DNA from: Poa pratensis
Lineage: Eukaryota > Streptophyta > Magnoliopsida > Poales > Poaceae
Length of the DNA: 64,000 nucleotides
Assembly: GCA_947311845.1 (NCBI GenBank)
Contig: CAMZMU010000107.1
Coordinates: 42,035,983 to 42,099,982, forward strand
Direction: 5' to 3'
Position 1 is the first letter of the stretch; every line of letters begins with the position of its first letter. A program made the translations under genes and the position numbers. The notes beneath the pieces were generated by a model. The model worked only from the letters and a program-made list of their open reading frames with translations. It did not search any database and was not told the DNA's origin. This document shows positions 11,046 through 21,515 of this stretch, in pieces.

Positions 11046-11760
11046 GCCGCTCCTGCTCCTTCCCACAACCCGCCTCCGCCCCAGCTCTTCCCAAGCCTCC
11101 AGCAATGGCCGATGAGGGTGCATGGCTCAGCGCGACCCTCGTCCTCCGACCCTGTTAAAAAAATAGCAGGATAAGGTTTGTCCCGCACCTAGTGCTTCAG
11201 GTTCATGGGTAACCCCAGGTTCGGCCCTTTTCTATGTATACATTTTGCAGATGCGTGGTCCTCCAGGGTCTCCCAGCTCCGAGCACCGCCCGCAGCATCA
11301 CGCCGTTCCGGTGGCCGGCGGCGAGGACGGCGTGGTCCTCCAGCTCTGGTCGCTCCCTAGCTACAAGCACCTCCTGCTGCGCCGCGCAGTTCCGGCGGCC
11401 GGCAGAGGGGATGGCGTGCTCCGTCGCGCTCCCAGCTGCGAGCACCTCCTGCGGCCGTCGCGCAGTTCCTGCGGCCGGCGGCGGGTACGGCATGCTCCGC
11501 CAGCTCTGGGCGTCCCGAGCTCCCGGCGTACCGGCAGCCGGCGACGTGGCTGGCGTGCTCCGCGAGATCCGCCCGCTCCCCGGCTGCGACAACCTCCCGG
11601 CGTTCCAGCGGCCGGTGACGGGGATGCCGTGCTCCCAGGTCTAGCTCGACTGCAGGGTCGCCCAGCCTCTTCTTCTCTTGTGAGCTCCGGCCAGGCTCGG
11701 AGCAAGCGAGCTCTGGCTCGGAAGCGGGCGAGCTCCGCCCCCTGCTCGCGCCAAACGACG
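11046..11760. repeat. GC-rich segment with degenerate tandem units of about 63-85 bp
   Basis: Five related units start near 11304, 11389, 11465, 11528 and 11602, each with a GTTCCGGCGGCCGGC-like core followed by GGCGTGCTCC and CAGCTCTGG/GAGCACCTCC-like words. The units are unequal in length and not in one frame, so a protein repeat is unlikely. It lies in the 5' half of the putative Helitron (reverse strand) and may be a captured promoter or first-exon region, or a repeat generated inside the element. Confidence 0.6.
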
Positions 11761-12141
11761 GCCGAAAAGAAAAAAAAACGAACCGGTATGACTTATGAGT
11801 GGCAGTGGTGGGTAATATTTCTGATAACAAAGGGGTAAATCCGAAAAAAGTGAAAAACGCACCAACACCTCCTCAAACAATATAACCGTTCTTTTGGACG
11901 GCGGGTTAATTTCCATAATTGTTAGGGGCTAGAGTGTAAAACGGTCACGACGTACCACAGCCACGGACGTGCCAAACGGACGAAAATCTGGGATGAAGAA
12001 ACGTTACTCGTATTATATAGTAGAGAAAAAAGATTGGGGGTGCGGGTCCATCTCTACGTATTTACACTAATCTCAAAGCCAAGATGTGTGGACGATTCCA
12101 CTCTGCCATTTAGCAGCTGCCTGAGAAATTCTGGCTTGGCT

Positions 12142-12184
12142 ACAACAACACTAGCTTTTTTTTTTTTTACAACAACACTAGCTT
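12142..12184 (-). mobile_element. Tail-only retroposition scar (T-run between 16-bp direct repeats)
   Basis: ACAACAACACTAGCTT occurs at 12142-12157 and 12169-12184, separated only by a T-run. This is the footprint expected when LINE machinery inserts nothing but a poly(A) tail on the reverse strand. Confidence 0.6.
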
Positions 12185-12745
12185 AATTGGCATGTCCGTG
12201 ATGCAAGAAAACTTGATGCTAATAACAACGTTTCCGTGTTAGATTTTTGTGAAACTCGGTACAACGTGAACGCTAACATACACGAGTATACACTCAATGC
12301 ACGCACGTACGCACACACATCCTACCGTATGAGCACCTCCGAAAAACCGAGCTGGCGAATTAATTTTTGAAATTGGCGAAATTACCATGAACGGCTCGCT
12401 ATCGACGTTGTCTTCAACTGAAAAATCCGTCCAAATGAGAAACATCAGCGTTAAAACTGAGGTATGAACTCTGCTGGCTAAGGTATAATCACCCTTCTAA
12501 CCGAGCGGGTTCTACTTTTTGTTAGACTCGGTATCGTGAAGTAGTACAGGGCTGCTGCTAGCTAACAAATTTGTAGTCGATCGAGCGGGGACATTCCTAA
12601 ATTCTTCGTCGAGATGGACACGTCACACACGTGTACGACTGTACGTATAGCCAGAGGATTCTAAACGAGGCCGACCTAGACCGTTCGTGCGAATCTCCAC
12701 TACTTGTCGAGCGAGTCCCGCCGCCCCCCGTACGGTACGTGCACA
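12185..12745. promoter_or_regulatory. Upstream region of the F-box/FBD gene
   Basis: No gene or transposon end is visible. It contains alternating CAC/CGCACGTACGCACACAC tracts near 12300 and should include the promoter and 5' leader of the gene at 12746. No TATA box was identified with confidence. Confidence 0.35.
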
Positions 12746-14485
12746 ATGGAGATCGCCGAAGCCGCCGAGCCGGTTCACGAGGACCGCATCAGCAAGCTCG
12801 ACGACGCCGTGCTCGGCCACGTTCTCTCCTTCCTCCCGTCCAAGCAGGCCGCGCGCGCCGCCACTCTCTCGTCCCGGTGGCGCGACGCCTTCGCCGGCGT
12901 CCACACCATCTCCGTCGAGGAGCCGAGGGGCACCGTCCCCACGTACGACGAAGGCCCTCGCCACGTCAGCTACGACGACGACCGGCAATGGGAGATCGCC
13001 ATGACGCCGTCGCGCTTCTGCGCCACCATCACCGCCGCCATCGTGGCCCGCCACCGCGGCCCAGCCCCAGACGCCACGCCGCCGCTGCGCGCGTTCCGCG
13101 TCGCCTTGCACAACTACAAGTACCGCGACGCCGTCGTCGTGGACCAGTGGGTCTCGTACGCCCTCAAGCAGGCGGACCCCGAGCTCGAGCTCGACCTCCG
13201 CCTTAGGTGCCTGCCCATCTATTGCCGACGCGCCTACAACATCGAGATTAAGGCGGCGGAGCCCCGTGGTGCCTACGCGGTTGAGGAACCCGGCACTGCG
13301 GCTTCCGTTACCACCCCGGAGCCTGAGGAGGATCACACCGATGACGACGACGAATCCGAGAAACATGAGAGGGTTCTAGGTCCGTCGTCTGAACTCCTGT
13401 ACATGGAATGTTTCTTCTTGTACACCGTTCCAAGGACTCTCTTTTCGTCCTCGGCGCTGCGAAAGCTCCGCATCGGACCCTGTAGGCTCTCCCCGCCATC
13501 CGCTATCAGCCTGCCGTCCCTCGAGGAGCTCTTCCTCACCCGCGTCGCCGACAGCAAGGAGGACGTGCAGAGCCTCATCTCCGCCTGCCCGCGCCTCGCC
13601 GACCTCACGCTCGAGGCTTGCGACACGGTGACCGCGCTCACCCTCTTGGACGCGCCGCGCCTCCGCAGGCTCGCCTTCCGGTGCTGCCATAACCTCACCA
13701 GTGTTATTGTCGACGTGTCGGAGCTCGGCGTCTTCGAGTACCGCGGCGCCGTGCCCGAGATACCGTTCCTGACCACGTTCGGCGCCCAGCAGGGCTGCTG
13801 GTTCCTCGCCATGCCGTCACTCGCGTCGTGCATCGTGGATATCTGCAGCGGTGAGGTCTTGGCGCCGGAGGAGCTCTCTAGGCTCACGGTTTTCCTACAC
13901 CACTTCGCGTCCGCGAAGCACCTGCGCCTAAGGTCCAAGCGCCTTTGCCCCGGCATTGGTAGTGGTAGGGACGCCGTCACAGGGCTCCCGGTGTTCCGGA
14001 GCCTCCACCATCTCCAGCTATGGGGCCACCTGGCTCACGACGGCGATGCCACCGCCATCATCGACGTGACGAGCAAGGTTCTCCAGCACGCCCCTAACCT
14101 GCAGGTGCTCTCCTTCGTCTTCGAGTTATGGATCAAGACTGACGTCGACGACAATGGACCGCTCCCGCCCGGCCGCTACCAATGCAAGGAGAGGGAACTC
14201 CTCGACGCCCACCGTCTAAGGTACAACCGGTACAGCGTCCTTGACGAGCCAAGTGGCGGCGCCACCATCCCCTGCTTGGCGAACCGGGTGAAGGAGATCA
14301 ATCTGGTGCACTACCAGGGAGGCACGGCGCAGAGGACGCTGGCCAAGTTCTTGCTATGCAGCGCTCCGGTCATCGGCAAGCTGTGGTGCCAGTTCGCCGA
14401 GGGGCCCCTGTGGATGCAGACCGAATTGACGCGAGAGATGAAAGGCTGGGTGATGAACGAGAAAGCCAACACGGTCTTCCTGTGA
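12746..14485 (+). CDS. F-box/LRR protein with FBD-like C terminus (single exon, intact)
   Basis: This 579-residue protein is open from the ATG at 12746 (context GCACAATGG, better than the in-frame ATG at 12704) to TGA at 14485. Residues about 14-55 form an F-box (ISKLDDAVLGHVLSFLPSKQ, then LSSRWRDAF), the SKP1-binding module of SCF ubiquitin ligases. Leucine-rich repeats follow (LRKLRIGPCRLSPPSAISLP, LADLTLEACDTVTALTLLDA). The C-terminal 60 residues (VKEINLVHYQGGTAQRTLAK to the end) match the FBD-type tail of plant F-box/LRR proteins. An acidic insert near residue 200 (EPEEDHTDDDDESEKHE) is likely disordered. Third-codon GC is very high, as in many grass single-exon genes. The substrate cannot be read from the sequence. 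A decayed inverted copy of its 3' end lies at 26555-26800. Confidence 0.9.
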   Translation: MEIAEAAEPVHEDRISKLDDAVLGHVLSFLPSKQAARAATLSSRWRDAFAGVHTISVEEPRGTVPTYDEGPRHVSYDDDRQWEIAMTPSRFCATITAAIVARHRGPAPDATPPLRAFRVALHNYKYRDAVVVDQWVSYALKQADPELELDLRLRCLPIYCRRAYNIEIKAAEPRGAYAVEEPGTAASVTTPEPEEDHTDDDDESEKHERVLGPSSELLYMECFFLYTVPRTLFSSSALRKLRIGPCRLSPPSAISLPSLEELFLTRVADSKEDVQSLISACPRLADLTLEACDTVTALTLLDAPRLRRLAFRCCHNLTSVIVDVSELGVFEYRGAVPEIPFLTTFGAQQGCWFLAMPSLASCIVDICSGEVLAPEELSRLTVFLHHFASAKHLRLRSKRLCPGIGSGRDAVTGLPVFRSLHHLQLWGHLAHDGDATAIIDVTSKVLQHAPNLQVLSFVFELWIKTDVDDNGPLPPGRYQCKERELLDAHRLRYNRYSVLDEPSGGATIPCLANRVKEINLVHYQGGTAQRTLAKFLLCSAPVIGKLWCQFAEGPLWMQTELTREMKGWVMNEKANTVFL

Positions 14486-14544
14486 TGCGTCTGTGATCTA
14501 GCTGCTGGAATCGCTGGTGCTCATCAGGTGCTCTTTCTTTGCGA

Positions 14545-14550
14545 AATAAA
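14545..14550 (+). promoter_or_regulatory. Poly(A) signal of the F-box gene
   Basis: AATAAA 60 nt past the stop codon, in GCGAAATAAAAGTG. It is a plausible near-upstream element. Confidence 0.5.
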
Positions 14551-15063
14551 AGTGCGATGGATTATTGATTAGGCAACAATGTTTCTCTAAGACAGACTGA
14601 CACAAATCATTTATGTAAGGGAACATACACAAACAGCATTGCATTCTCTATCAATCTTGTCCCAAATGACTTCGCGATCTGGGGGTTCTTCCGCTTGAAT
14701 TCTCTTGCGATTATAACTTCTCGCGTGGAAACAGTCTATTTCCATCCATGGCAGTTGTATAGCAGTGAAGCATGACATGACACCCCCAGGCGAGCAAACA
14801 ATAAATCCATTATGATCTCGAAGAACGACTATTATTTCCATCCATCGTGAAACTAGCATCAAAGAACGACTAAAAGAAAGCACAGTTAATCAAACCGTTC
14901 TTGGTAGGCCAGCACTACCAGCAGCGGGTGTTCGGGCGGCACACTTAAGATCACCTAAATCCAAATATTTAATCAGTTTCGACGAAGGGAAATAGCTAAG
15001 TTTAGCTCATATATACTGATTGAGCATGCCCGGTTCTGTCTAATGCTGAAACCTGCTCTACTG

Positions 15064-16005
15064 TCTAGAAATGTGGAGGTTTGGTTGCTTTACAGCCATC
15101 CACCCTCCCTCCCTCCGCCGCCGCCAAAGGGTGCGGCTGGGCAAGGCCTGGCCGGCGCCGGCGGCGGCGGGGCCCCTCCTCGCCTCCTCGCTCCCTCCCA
15201 CGCGGATCTAAGGCCGGCGATGGCGGCGGCGGATCGGCTACGAGGGCCTGGACGTGGTACTGTCGGGTACCACGGCGCGACGTCCTCGACGACGGCGTGG
15301 CGGATGACATCGACTCTTCTTCGGGTAGATCGACGGCGAGTGGGGCGGGCTGGCCGGTGAGAACCAGACTCCGTTTTGGAGACGACGATGGTGGCGTCCC
15401 CGGGCGTCATCACCTTGTTGAAGGCATCGTTGCTCCGCCCTCAACCTGTTTGTTCCGGGGGAAACCCCAGATCTGGTTTTCCAGATCAGACGATGGCGTC
15501 ACCTACGGTGTCGTTCACCCGGCCCTCTTGAGGGCATCGTTTTGGAACACGAACTACCTGGAGGGGGTCAGCTGGCGGAGCGGTGTTTCATCTACCACGT
15601 CGATGTCGGTGAGGCTCGGCGGCGTGGCGCTGCGGGGTCTCGATTTCGGGTTGATGGACTCGCGCATGGTGGCGCTGTCTGGCATCGTGGCGATGCCGAC
15701 GGCAGGCCTGATTTTGCAAGGTCATGGTGTTGATCCTTTTTGAAGATGGGTTCGTGGAAGACGGCGGCAGCGACTAAAGCGTGCACATCGGTGTGCGTTG
15801 AGTGTTTAGCTGAACTGGGTTTTAGATGATGTGCGTTGGTGTTAGTCACCCCCATCATAGTGGTAGCGACCCTTGTTGTCGAGAGGTTGACTTCAGTTTG
15901 TTCTCATTATTGTACTTTGTAAATCTGGTTGGATTAATAAGTGCGAATGGCTGTGTGCATCACTCGATGCAGAGGCCGGGGACTCGCACCCTCCTTTTCT
16001 AAAAA
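15064..16005 (+). mobile_element. GC-rich retroposon with LINE-like 3' end and A-tail
   Basis: A GC-rich body without a conserved protein is followed by an end (TAATAAGTGCGAATGGCTG..., then GATGCAGAGGCCGGGG) and an A10 run. That 3' word is common at the ends of Triticeae LINE-derived elements (established from general familiarity, not a search). No clear target duplication was seen, so the 5' limit is approximate. It is absent from the right arm of the inverted duplication and so inserted after duplication, or was lost there. Confidence 0.55.
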
Positions 16006-16227
16006 AAAAATGGTTTTTTTTGTGTATGATGCAGGTGCCGTGAAAAGATCATCATAGGTAACAAGAGAAGAACGAGCAACAGTTGATAGCAGATTGCGAT
16101 GATTACCCTACTGCTAATGACTGCTGCCGCTGGTGTAAACTTTGCTTTCGTTGTTGCTGCCTACCTCTCCAGATTCTCTTGGTCAACTGGTGTTAGTCAA
16201 AGTTTTTCTAAGGAATATACCGCTTTC

Positions 16228-17465
16228 TAACTGTTGAAAATATTATTTTTAACCTGCATCATGTGCATCTTTTTTTTTTTTTTTGACAGGGCAATGTGCA
16301 ATCTTCTCATCCGGTCCATTTTAATTTATGGCTCTTCTAGCTCTGCATTGCTCATTTTAATGCCAGCATACAGGAAAAAATTTAGTGCAAGACTAAGTTA
16401 TAATTCGTTTGAACCAACTATAGTTAACTTATTTAGAACTTTGATATACAAGTTATAAAATGAAACAGCCAGCTCGATCAGCCGACAACACTTGTCAAGA
16501 GAACAAGAACAAACTATTGTAACCTTCTACGCATGACCACGAATACTCCATTTGACTCTAGCTAAGCCGTCACAAAAACATGAGGTGATCAATTGACTCC
16601 ACCTAATTACAGAGAGGATACAAACCAAAATGAGGACCATGCCTGGTCAAAATCTGCTTCCCGAGTAGGGAGCCTATCTTTAATGACTTCTAATAATATC
16701 TTGTTTTTTAATGAGTCTTGAGTTTCCAAATTTATTTGTAGTTATGGGTCGGAAACTCCCTCAAAAGCTAGCGAGCGATGCATATATTTGGTCGAATACA
16801 CTTCACACTATCCTTATAATCTGATAAAAAGATTGGATCCAACATCCCCAACTACCGCTCCTTGTAAATCATGTCCTCAAATCAAAAGGTTCTCTTAAAC
16901 CACACATCCCGGGAATGGGAGTCCATATCATAATTGTCAACCTTAGAGGCATGAGGATTAATAGCAGCCCAAAATAGAGTAGGGTAAACAATGGTTCGGA
17001 CTATTGGTGTTCAATGTACTTAAATGTCACAGATGAAGAGAAACAATGTTGCAGTAGAAAAGAATTTGATGTTTTCATAGATCTTATGCAAGATTGGACT
17101 ACCAATATTTTAGTTTGCAGCTTACCTTATATAATTAAGAGACTAATAAATCATCTCAGTTAGTCAGTTGTGACATGCTAACATTATCTTAATCTCAGTA
17201 AGTAATGGGCCCTAGCATCCCACTAATACCATTTTCTTGTGGCACTTGCATAAAAAACAAAACAAAAAACAGATTGATTTTTGGTCATGCAAAATAAAAC
17301 TTGGATAAATTTTCAGCCATTTTTCATTCACGAAATTAATTCAATGCCACCTAAGCTGTCTCGGAAATCACTAGTACAATTCTCATTTAAATGTTCCGAG
17401 AAATAAAAGCCAAACTATGACATAACTACGGAATAAAGATAGAACTTAGAAACTACACTATGTTT
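16228..17465 (-). mobile_element. LINE-derived fragment, reverse strand (in left arm)
   Basis: On the reverse strand this matches 24930-26270, where a reverse-transcriptase zinc-binding (zf-RVT) piece is readable. Here the frame is more broken. Words such as CTACTCGG...GACCAGGC and the 3' part ending near 16290 align in order. It is non-functional LINE debris plus 3' flank. Confidence 0.55.
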
Positions 17466-17589
17466 TTTGTGGGCATTTGCTTCTTGGACGTTAACCTTAC
17501 GAAAATAGTACTTTTGAATTAAGTTGAGTAAAAAAATCATGTTATATAATATAAAATTGTATTCATTGAACATTTTATGGTCAAAGATT

Positions 17590-17775
17590 TTATGGCCATC
17601 ATGGATAGCTTTATTAATATCAAACCATAATTACAACATTCACGGGTTTATCCACCAAGATATCTGGTAGTTCATCTATCCAATTACAATGACCATTATT
17701 CAGTCTAAAACAAAAGCTAGCTAGCTAGCTCACGAGCAACACCATTTGCATCATGTAAAGAGTGCATAATTTAAC
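17590..17775 (-). pseudogene. LINE RNase H-like C-terminal fragment, reverse strand
   Basis: The reverse strand reads through an RVT_3-like tail (...NGVARELASFCFRLNN, then CNWIDELPDILVDK) and stops at about 17620. Such xxVAxELA + WIDELP tails end plant LINE polyproteins. It is truncated on the 5' side. Confidence 0.6.
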
Positions 17776-17844
17776 CTTCCCGATCTTTGGCGTTTCATCG
17801 ATGCATGCTGCGAAGATGGCGGCTGCCGCGTCCTACAGTTTGTC

Positions 17845-18040
17845 TTTTTTTTTTTGAATTTGCCATCGGGCTAGATTTATTGAATATTAAACACACTTAT
17901 ATCGTTTATAATAAAAGGTAAAACGAAGCTAGGAGGATCATCATCCCAAATACAAGAGATAGAATTCAGAAAATTATTCCTAGCAATTTCGTGAGCAACC
18001 GAATTGGCTTCCCTAAAGCAGTGCATATACTCAACTTGTC
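17845..18040 (-). mobile_element. Second LINE RNase H tail with A-tail, reverse strand
   Basis: The reverse strand reads VEYMHCFREANSVAHEIARN, then WDDDPPSFVLPFI, then a stop and the A-tail (T-run at 17846-17856). This is the classic C terminus of grass LINE ORF2. The motif GTTTCGTGAGCAACCGAATTGG is repeated at about 18081-18114, a short duplication of part of this fragment. Confidence 0.7.
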
Positions 18041-18176
18041 TTGAGTTATTTTCTTTATTGAGGGACGGGAGAAAGGAGCAGTTTCGTGAGCAACCGAATT
18101 GGCTTCCCTAAAGTATTACGTGACCGATTTTGCCGGTGAGCAAGTTGAAGGCGAAGTTTTTGTTGAGGCCCACGTT

Positions 18177-18370
18177 GGCTATGAGGAGGAAAAACTGATT
18201 GTGGGAGTTATTAGTCCAGGCCCATAGAGGTAGCTAAGAGATGCCGAGCAAGAAGCTCAGACCCATATGGTGAGGCTATGAGGAGGAAAAACAGATTGTG
18301 GGAGTTATTAGTCCAGGCCCATAGAGGTAGCTAAGAGATGCCGAGCAAGAAGCCCAGACCCATATGGTGA
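18177..18370. repeat. 97-bp tandem duplication upstream of the DUF6598 gene
   Basis: 18177-18273 and 18274-18370 differ at only two positions. The repeat ends about 105 nt before the ATG at 18477, so it may lie in the promoter or 5' leader. Confidence 0.9.
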
Positions 18371-18476
18371 GTTTGCTCCCCCCGAACCAACACATTGTAG
18401 GGTTTCCTTTCGTCGCCTTGGGCACAATAGGCAGAGCTGCAGCTCGCCTGTGAAGTTGTGAGACGAGAAGAGGGAG

Positions 18477-20632
18477 ATGGAGATGAGGGAGGAGATGCCG
18501 AGCAATCGGAGGTCTGAGGAGGGACTACAGATGCATGCTTCGGGGAAGAGACCTGAGGTACAAGCCGGGGATGCGGCGGACGCCGGGAAGATATATGAGA
18601 CGCCGCTTGACCCAATGCAGCCGACAGATGACAAGGAGATGTTGTCCAATCTGAATCACGAAGAACAAAAAGAGAAGCGGCAGAGACAAGAGAACCAGCG
18701 ACATGAACGCAACAGAAAGCACCATCGTCGCAAGAGCAGAATGGCTCTCAGGAGAATCGTGATGAAGGAGGACAAGGTGAAGACCAATAAGAAGAGCAGC
18801 GATCCGCCGCCGCTTGAGGACAAGGCGGCGGTGTATCTGGCGGCGGGGGAGTCGGAAGACTCCGACTACGACCCGGAATCCCGCTCCGACTGGCACGCCT
18901 ACGAAGCTCGCCTCGCTCGCGACTCCTGGAACGAATCCTTCGCTGCCCGGGGCCACTACGGAACATACGAGACCATCAGTAAGTAATCCTTTCATCCTTG
19001 TTACAATGTTGACCACAATAAATCTCTTACTGTATATATTATCACAAGTAGTGTCTAACTAGATAGTTACAATCTTGTTGCTGCAGCTTCTATCCCCGCC
19101 ATGCGTTTCACGGACAATGTGCGTGGCCCTGGGTATGGCTCTGCTTGCCCCTGTGAGACTCTGCAGATCTTCTCCGTCAAGGTCGCCGGAACAAAGGAGT
19201 GTGTTGATTGGCCAATGCATGTGTACGGCAAGATGGCCGTACGCAACACGGTCGACCATAATCGTAATATCATCTTTGATCGCCAAAGAGACAACTGTCA
19301 AACCATCACCGAGGAGGTTCGTTCATATATAGTACTGTCAAAGAGATATTTACGATGTTATGTAACGTCACTTTCTTGGGCTTCATCAAGATCGATTGAA
19401 TTAATATACACGTTTCATTCATATTGATGCAGACATGTGAGCTCGTGCAAATATTTATTCCTATAAATTCTGTTTCTTCTAAACAAAACTACTACATTAA
19501 ACCCGATTGCAGATTGAGTCCAGCTTGGTAAAAAGAATATTGTAACATTTAAAAAAAGGTATTGTATTAACTAATCCTGGAAAACATGCAATTACCAGAC
19601 ACTAAATATACTATGAGTTTCTTCTAAACAATGTATGACATGTAATCAACAATCCTGTCCTCACCTTTGAAAACTAAGACCCCTTTACATGCACTTCCTT
19701 AATGGGCAGGAGGATTGTTGAGCCATTTTAGTTTGAATTCTCATTTTTTTTTCTTTTATAGTACCTACATAGTTTTTGTGTTCTTTCTTGTGAAGTTGTG
19801 CTTTTAGATGACTATTTGCAAGCCATTGGCAAAGAGCCTTTTGAATGATATGTGCATTATTCACATATTAACTATTTTTTCGCATGTCACTGGGTAATGG
19901 GTATGAGCTATAGAGTATGCCATCATTTAGGTAATTCATTGGCACCGATCTACTGTATTATATGTAATGCAGAGGCTGGCTTTTTCCCCACTTCAAGAAA
20001 AAAAATCTACTAATCATATGTATGGTGTGTGGTGTGCAGGATCCGTATTTAACTTTGACCGGCCCTTCCCGTGCTGCTGTGTTATCGGTGCGTCATTCGT
20101 ACATCGAGGTTGAGTTGAAACTCGAGGGAAATTCTAATGAGTCCGATGATAAAGATTTCAGCTACCTATCTACTGGAGTACTGGGTACATACAGATCGCC
20201 CCGGGCCAGTCGTTCATCATGGAACGTGTTCTGTCTAGCAGGCTTAGCACTCTTGAGTTGACCGTTGGGTACATTGTAGACTCTGTTGAGGCTACAATCA
20301 GCGTGGAGGTAAGCAGTGGGAAATGGCCACGTGGTCATGGAGGTGTGTTTACAGTCAGTACTGCTAGCATGGATGACATGGAAATCGTCTTGCTCTCTTT
20401 TGGAGAAGATAGACTGCCACTTGAAGATGATGGGAAAAAGATAAGGCTCTCTCGCCGTGTTGTCGGCGTCGAAGTCCATGGGAAGCTTAATGTCTCGGTG
20501 AAGGCACTACTACCTGGTGGTAGCAGCGAGGATGCCTTCAGTGATGATCTGGTTTTCACACCCAAGGAAGCCGGTAGGAGTCGTATGATGTTGAAGATCG
20601 GCTCCTGTGAGATGGAAGTAATTGTGGCATGA
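18477..20632 (+). pseudogene. DUF6598-domain protein gene, three exons, with a frameshift in exon 3
   Basis: Exons are 18477-18978, 19087-19316 and 20040-20632, with GT-AG introns. The first junction rebuilds the family motif ETITSIPAMRFTDN. The N-terminal 165 residues are highly charged (KR/E-rich, about 55-105) and probably disordered. The DUF6598 domain then runs from CETLQIFSVKVAGTKECVDW through DHNRNIIFDRQRDNCQT and DPYLTLTGPSRAAVL to the C-terminal AGRSRMMLKIGSCEMEVIVA. DUF6598 is a large grass family of unknown biochemical function; some members are fused to ribosome-inactivating domains, but no such domain is present here. In exon 3 the frame shifts by one missing base near 20170-20190, giving a stop at 20261, while the remainder is well conserved in the other frame. 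Either this is a recent pseudogene or a base is missing. Confidence 0.75.
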
Positions 20633-20952
20633 TCTCTTCTCTTAACTTATGACTATTGGTCTTAGCTCCGAGTTTTGAGCTTGCATATGGTATATGTGGC
20701 TGTTTCTTATGCATTAGCACTACCGTAGATACAAAAGTTTTGTCTAGAGTGTTGAAACGGCTGAAATATATCTGATCTGCATATTTGATCCTCAAGCTTT
20801 GGATGTTGACCATAGAGAAAGAATGTTGTATATTGGGCCCGTGGAATGTGAAGTTTCATGAACTTCATCATTAAAACTCCACAGTCGTCACTGTTGTTAA
20901 GTTTGTTGGTGAAAAGAACAGAGCTTCCTGGATGTCTTGGGGTGGCCTCGGT
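20633..20952. other. 3' flank of the DUF6598 gene
   Basis: Non-coding and AT-rich. It probably includes the 3' UTR. No canonical AATAAA was found close to the stop codon. Confidence 0.35.
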
Positions 20953-21515
20953 GTGCGTCGCCCACGGTTTTGGTTACCAGTAGGTAAATCTGGTCACCGG
21001 CCGGTAACCGAGTAGCACCCCTGGGAAAGGTTCTTACCGGTCAAAAAATCTCGAGATTTTGAAGATTTTGAATTTGAATGCCTAGTAGTAGGTAGATAAA
21101 GTATATTTTCTTCATAAATTCAAGCAGCAACATGCATCAGGCATCACAGTGGCAGCTACGTGCTGTTCTTTCCGAGATGTCCCTTTCCCGGTTCGCATAA
21201 TTTTTTAACGTATTATTCTTTCCATGTAAAATTAAATCATAGATAATTATGGAAAAAGAGGGAGCATAAGTTTCGAACACGAGATCTGGATAGTGCAAAC
21301 GTGTACCGGGGGGCATACAGTTGCGGTACACTGGAAGATGTGTGTAAAACGAGTCTAAACTTCTAATAACTCGTTCGAAAGAATATTTGAATTTAATTTT
21401 AGTTTTTAAAATTTATTAGGTAACCATCCGGGATTTCTCGGTTACCGCGGTAACCGGGAGTCCCAACCCACCTCGGGAAAAATAATTTGCGGGAACCAAA
21501 ACCTTGGCGTCGCCC
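20953..21515. mobile_element. TIR-type DNA element, about 560 bp, non-autonomous
   Basis: The ends are imperfect inverted repeats: GCGTCGCCCACGGTTTTGGT on the left and ACCAAAACCTTGGCGTCGCC on the right. Multiple subterminal GGTAACCG/CGGTTACC palindromes occur at both sides (20985-21010 and 21415-21465). The superfamily is not certain. It has no coding capacity. Confidence 0.55.

Larger units (their letters stand above)
6823..12026 (-). mobile_element. Probable non-autonomous Helitron with a nested LTR retrotransposon
   Basis: On the reverse strand the candidate starts TCTCTACTATATAATACGAG (12026 downward), a sequence typical of plant Helitron 5' ends. It finishes at 6823 with a hairpin (CCCGTTGCAACGCACGGG, 6834-6852) about 8 nt before CTAG|T. 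Subtracting the nested 3.04-kb retrotransposon gives about 2.16 kb. There is no Rep/helicase coding, so it would be non-autonomous. The right flank is T or C rather than the canonical A, so the 5' boundary is less certain. GC-rich gene-like fragments inside (7371-8000 and 11046-11760) fit gene capture but could not be assigned to a parent gene. Confidence 0.55.
14240..17465. repeat. Left arm of an inverted segmental duplication
   Basis: Compared with the reverse complement of 24930-26800, this arm is collinear: the F-box 3' end (14240-14485), its 3' flank (to about 14655), then 16228-17465. The left arm has about 1.57 kb extra (14655-16228) that includes a retroposon. By eye the F-box part is clearly homologous at well over 80% identity, and the LINE-like part is more diverged. 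The arms enclose the DUF6598 and AsnRS genes. Confidence 0.8.

Noticed and set aside
12623..13366. 247-codon reverse-strand frame over the F-box gene
   Set aside because: Shadow of the high-GC third positions of the forward F-box CDS.
15081..15743. 220-codon forward frame
   Set aside because: Inside the GC-rich retroposon; no domain, and it overlaps several alternative open frames.
18477..20632. Ribosome-inactivating domain in the DUF6598 protein
   Set aside because: Some family members carry one, but no such segment is seen in these exons.
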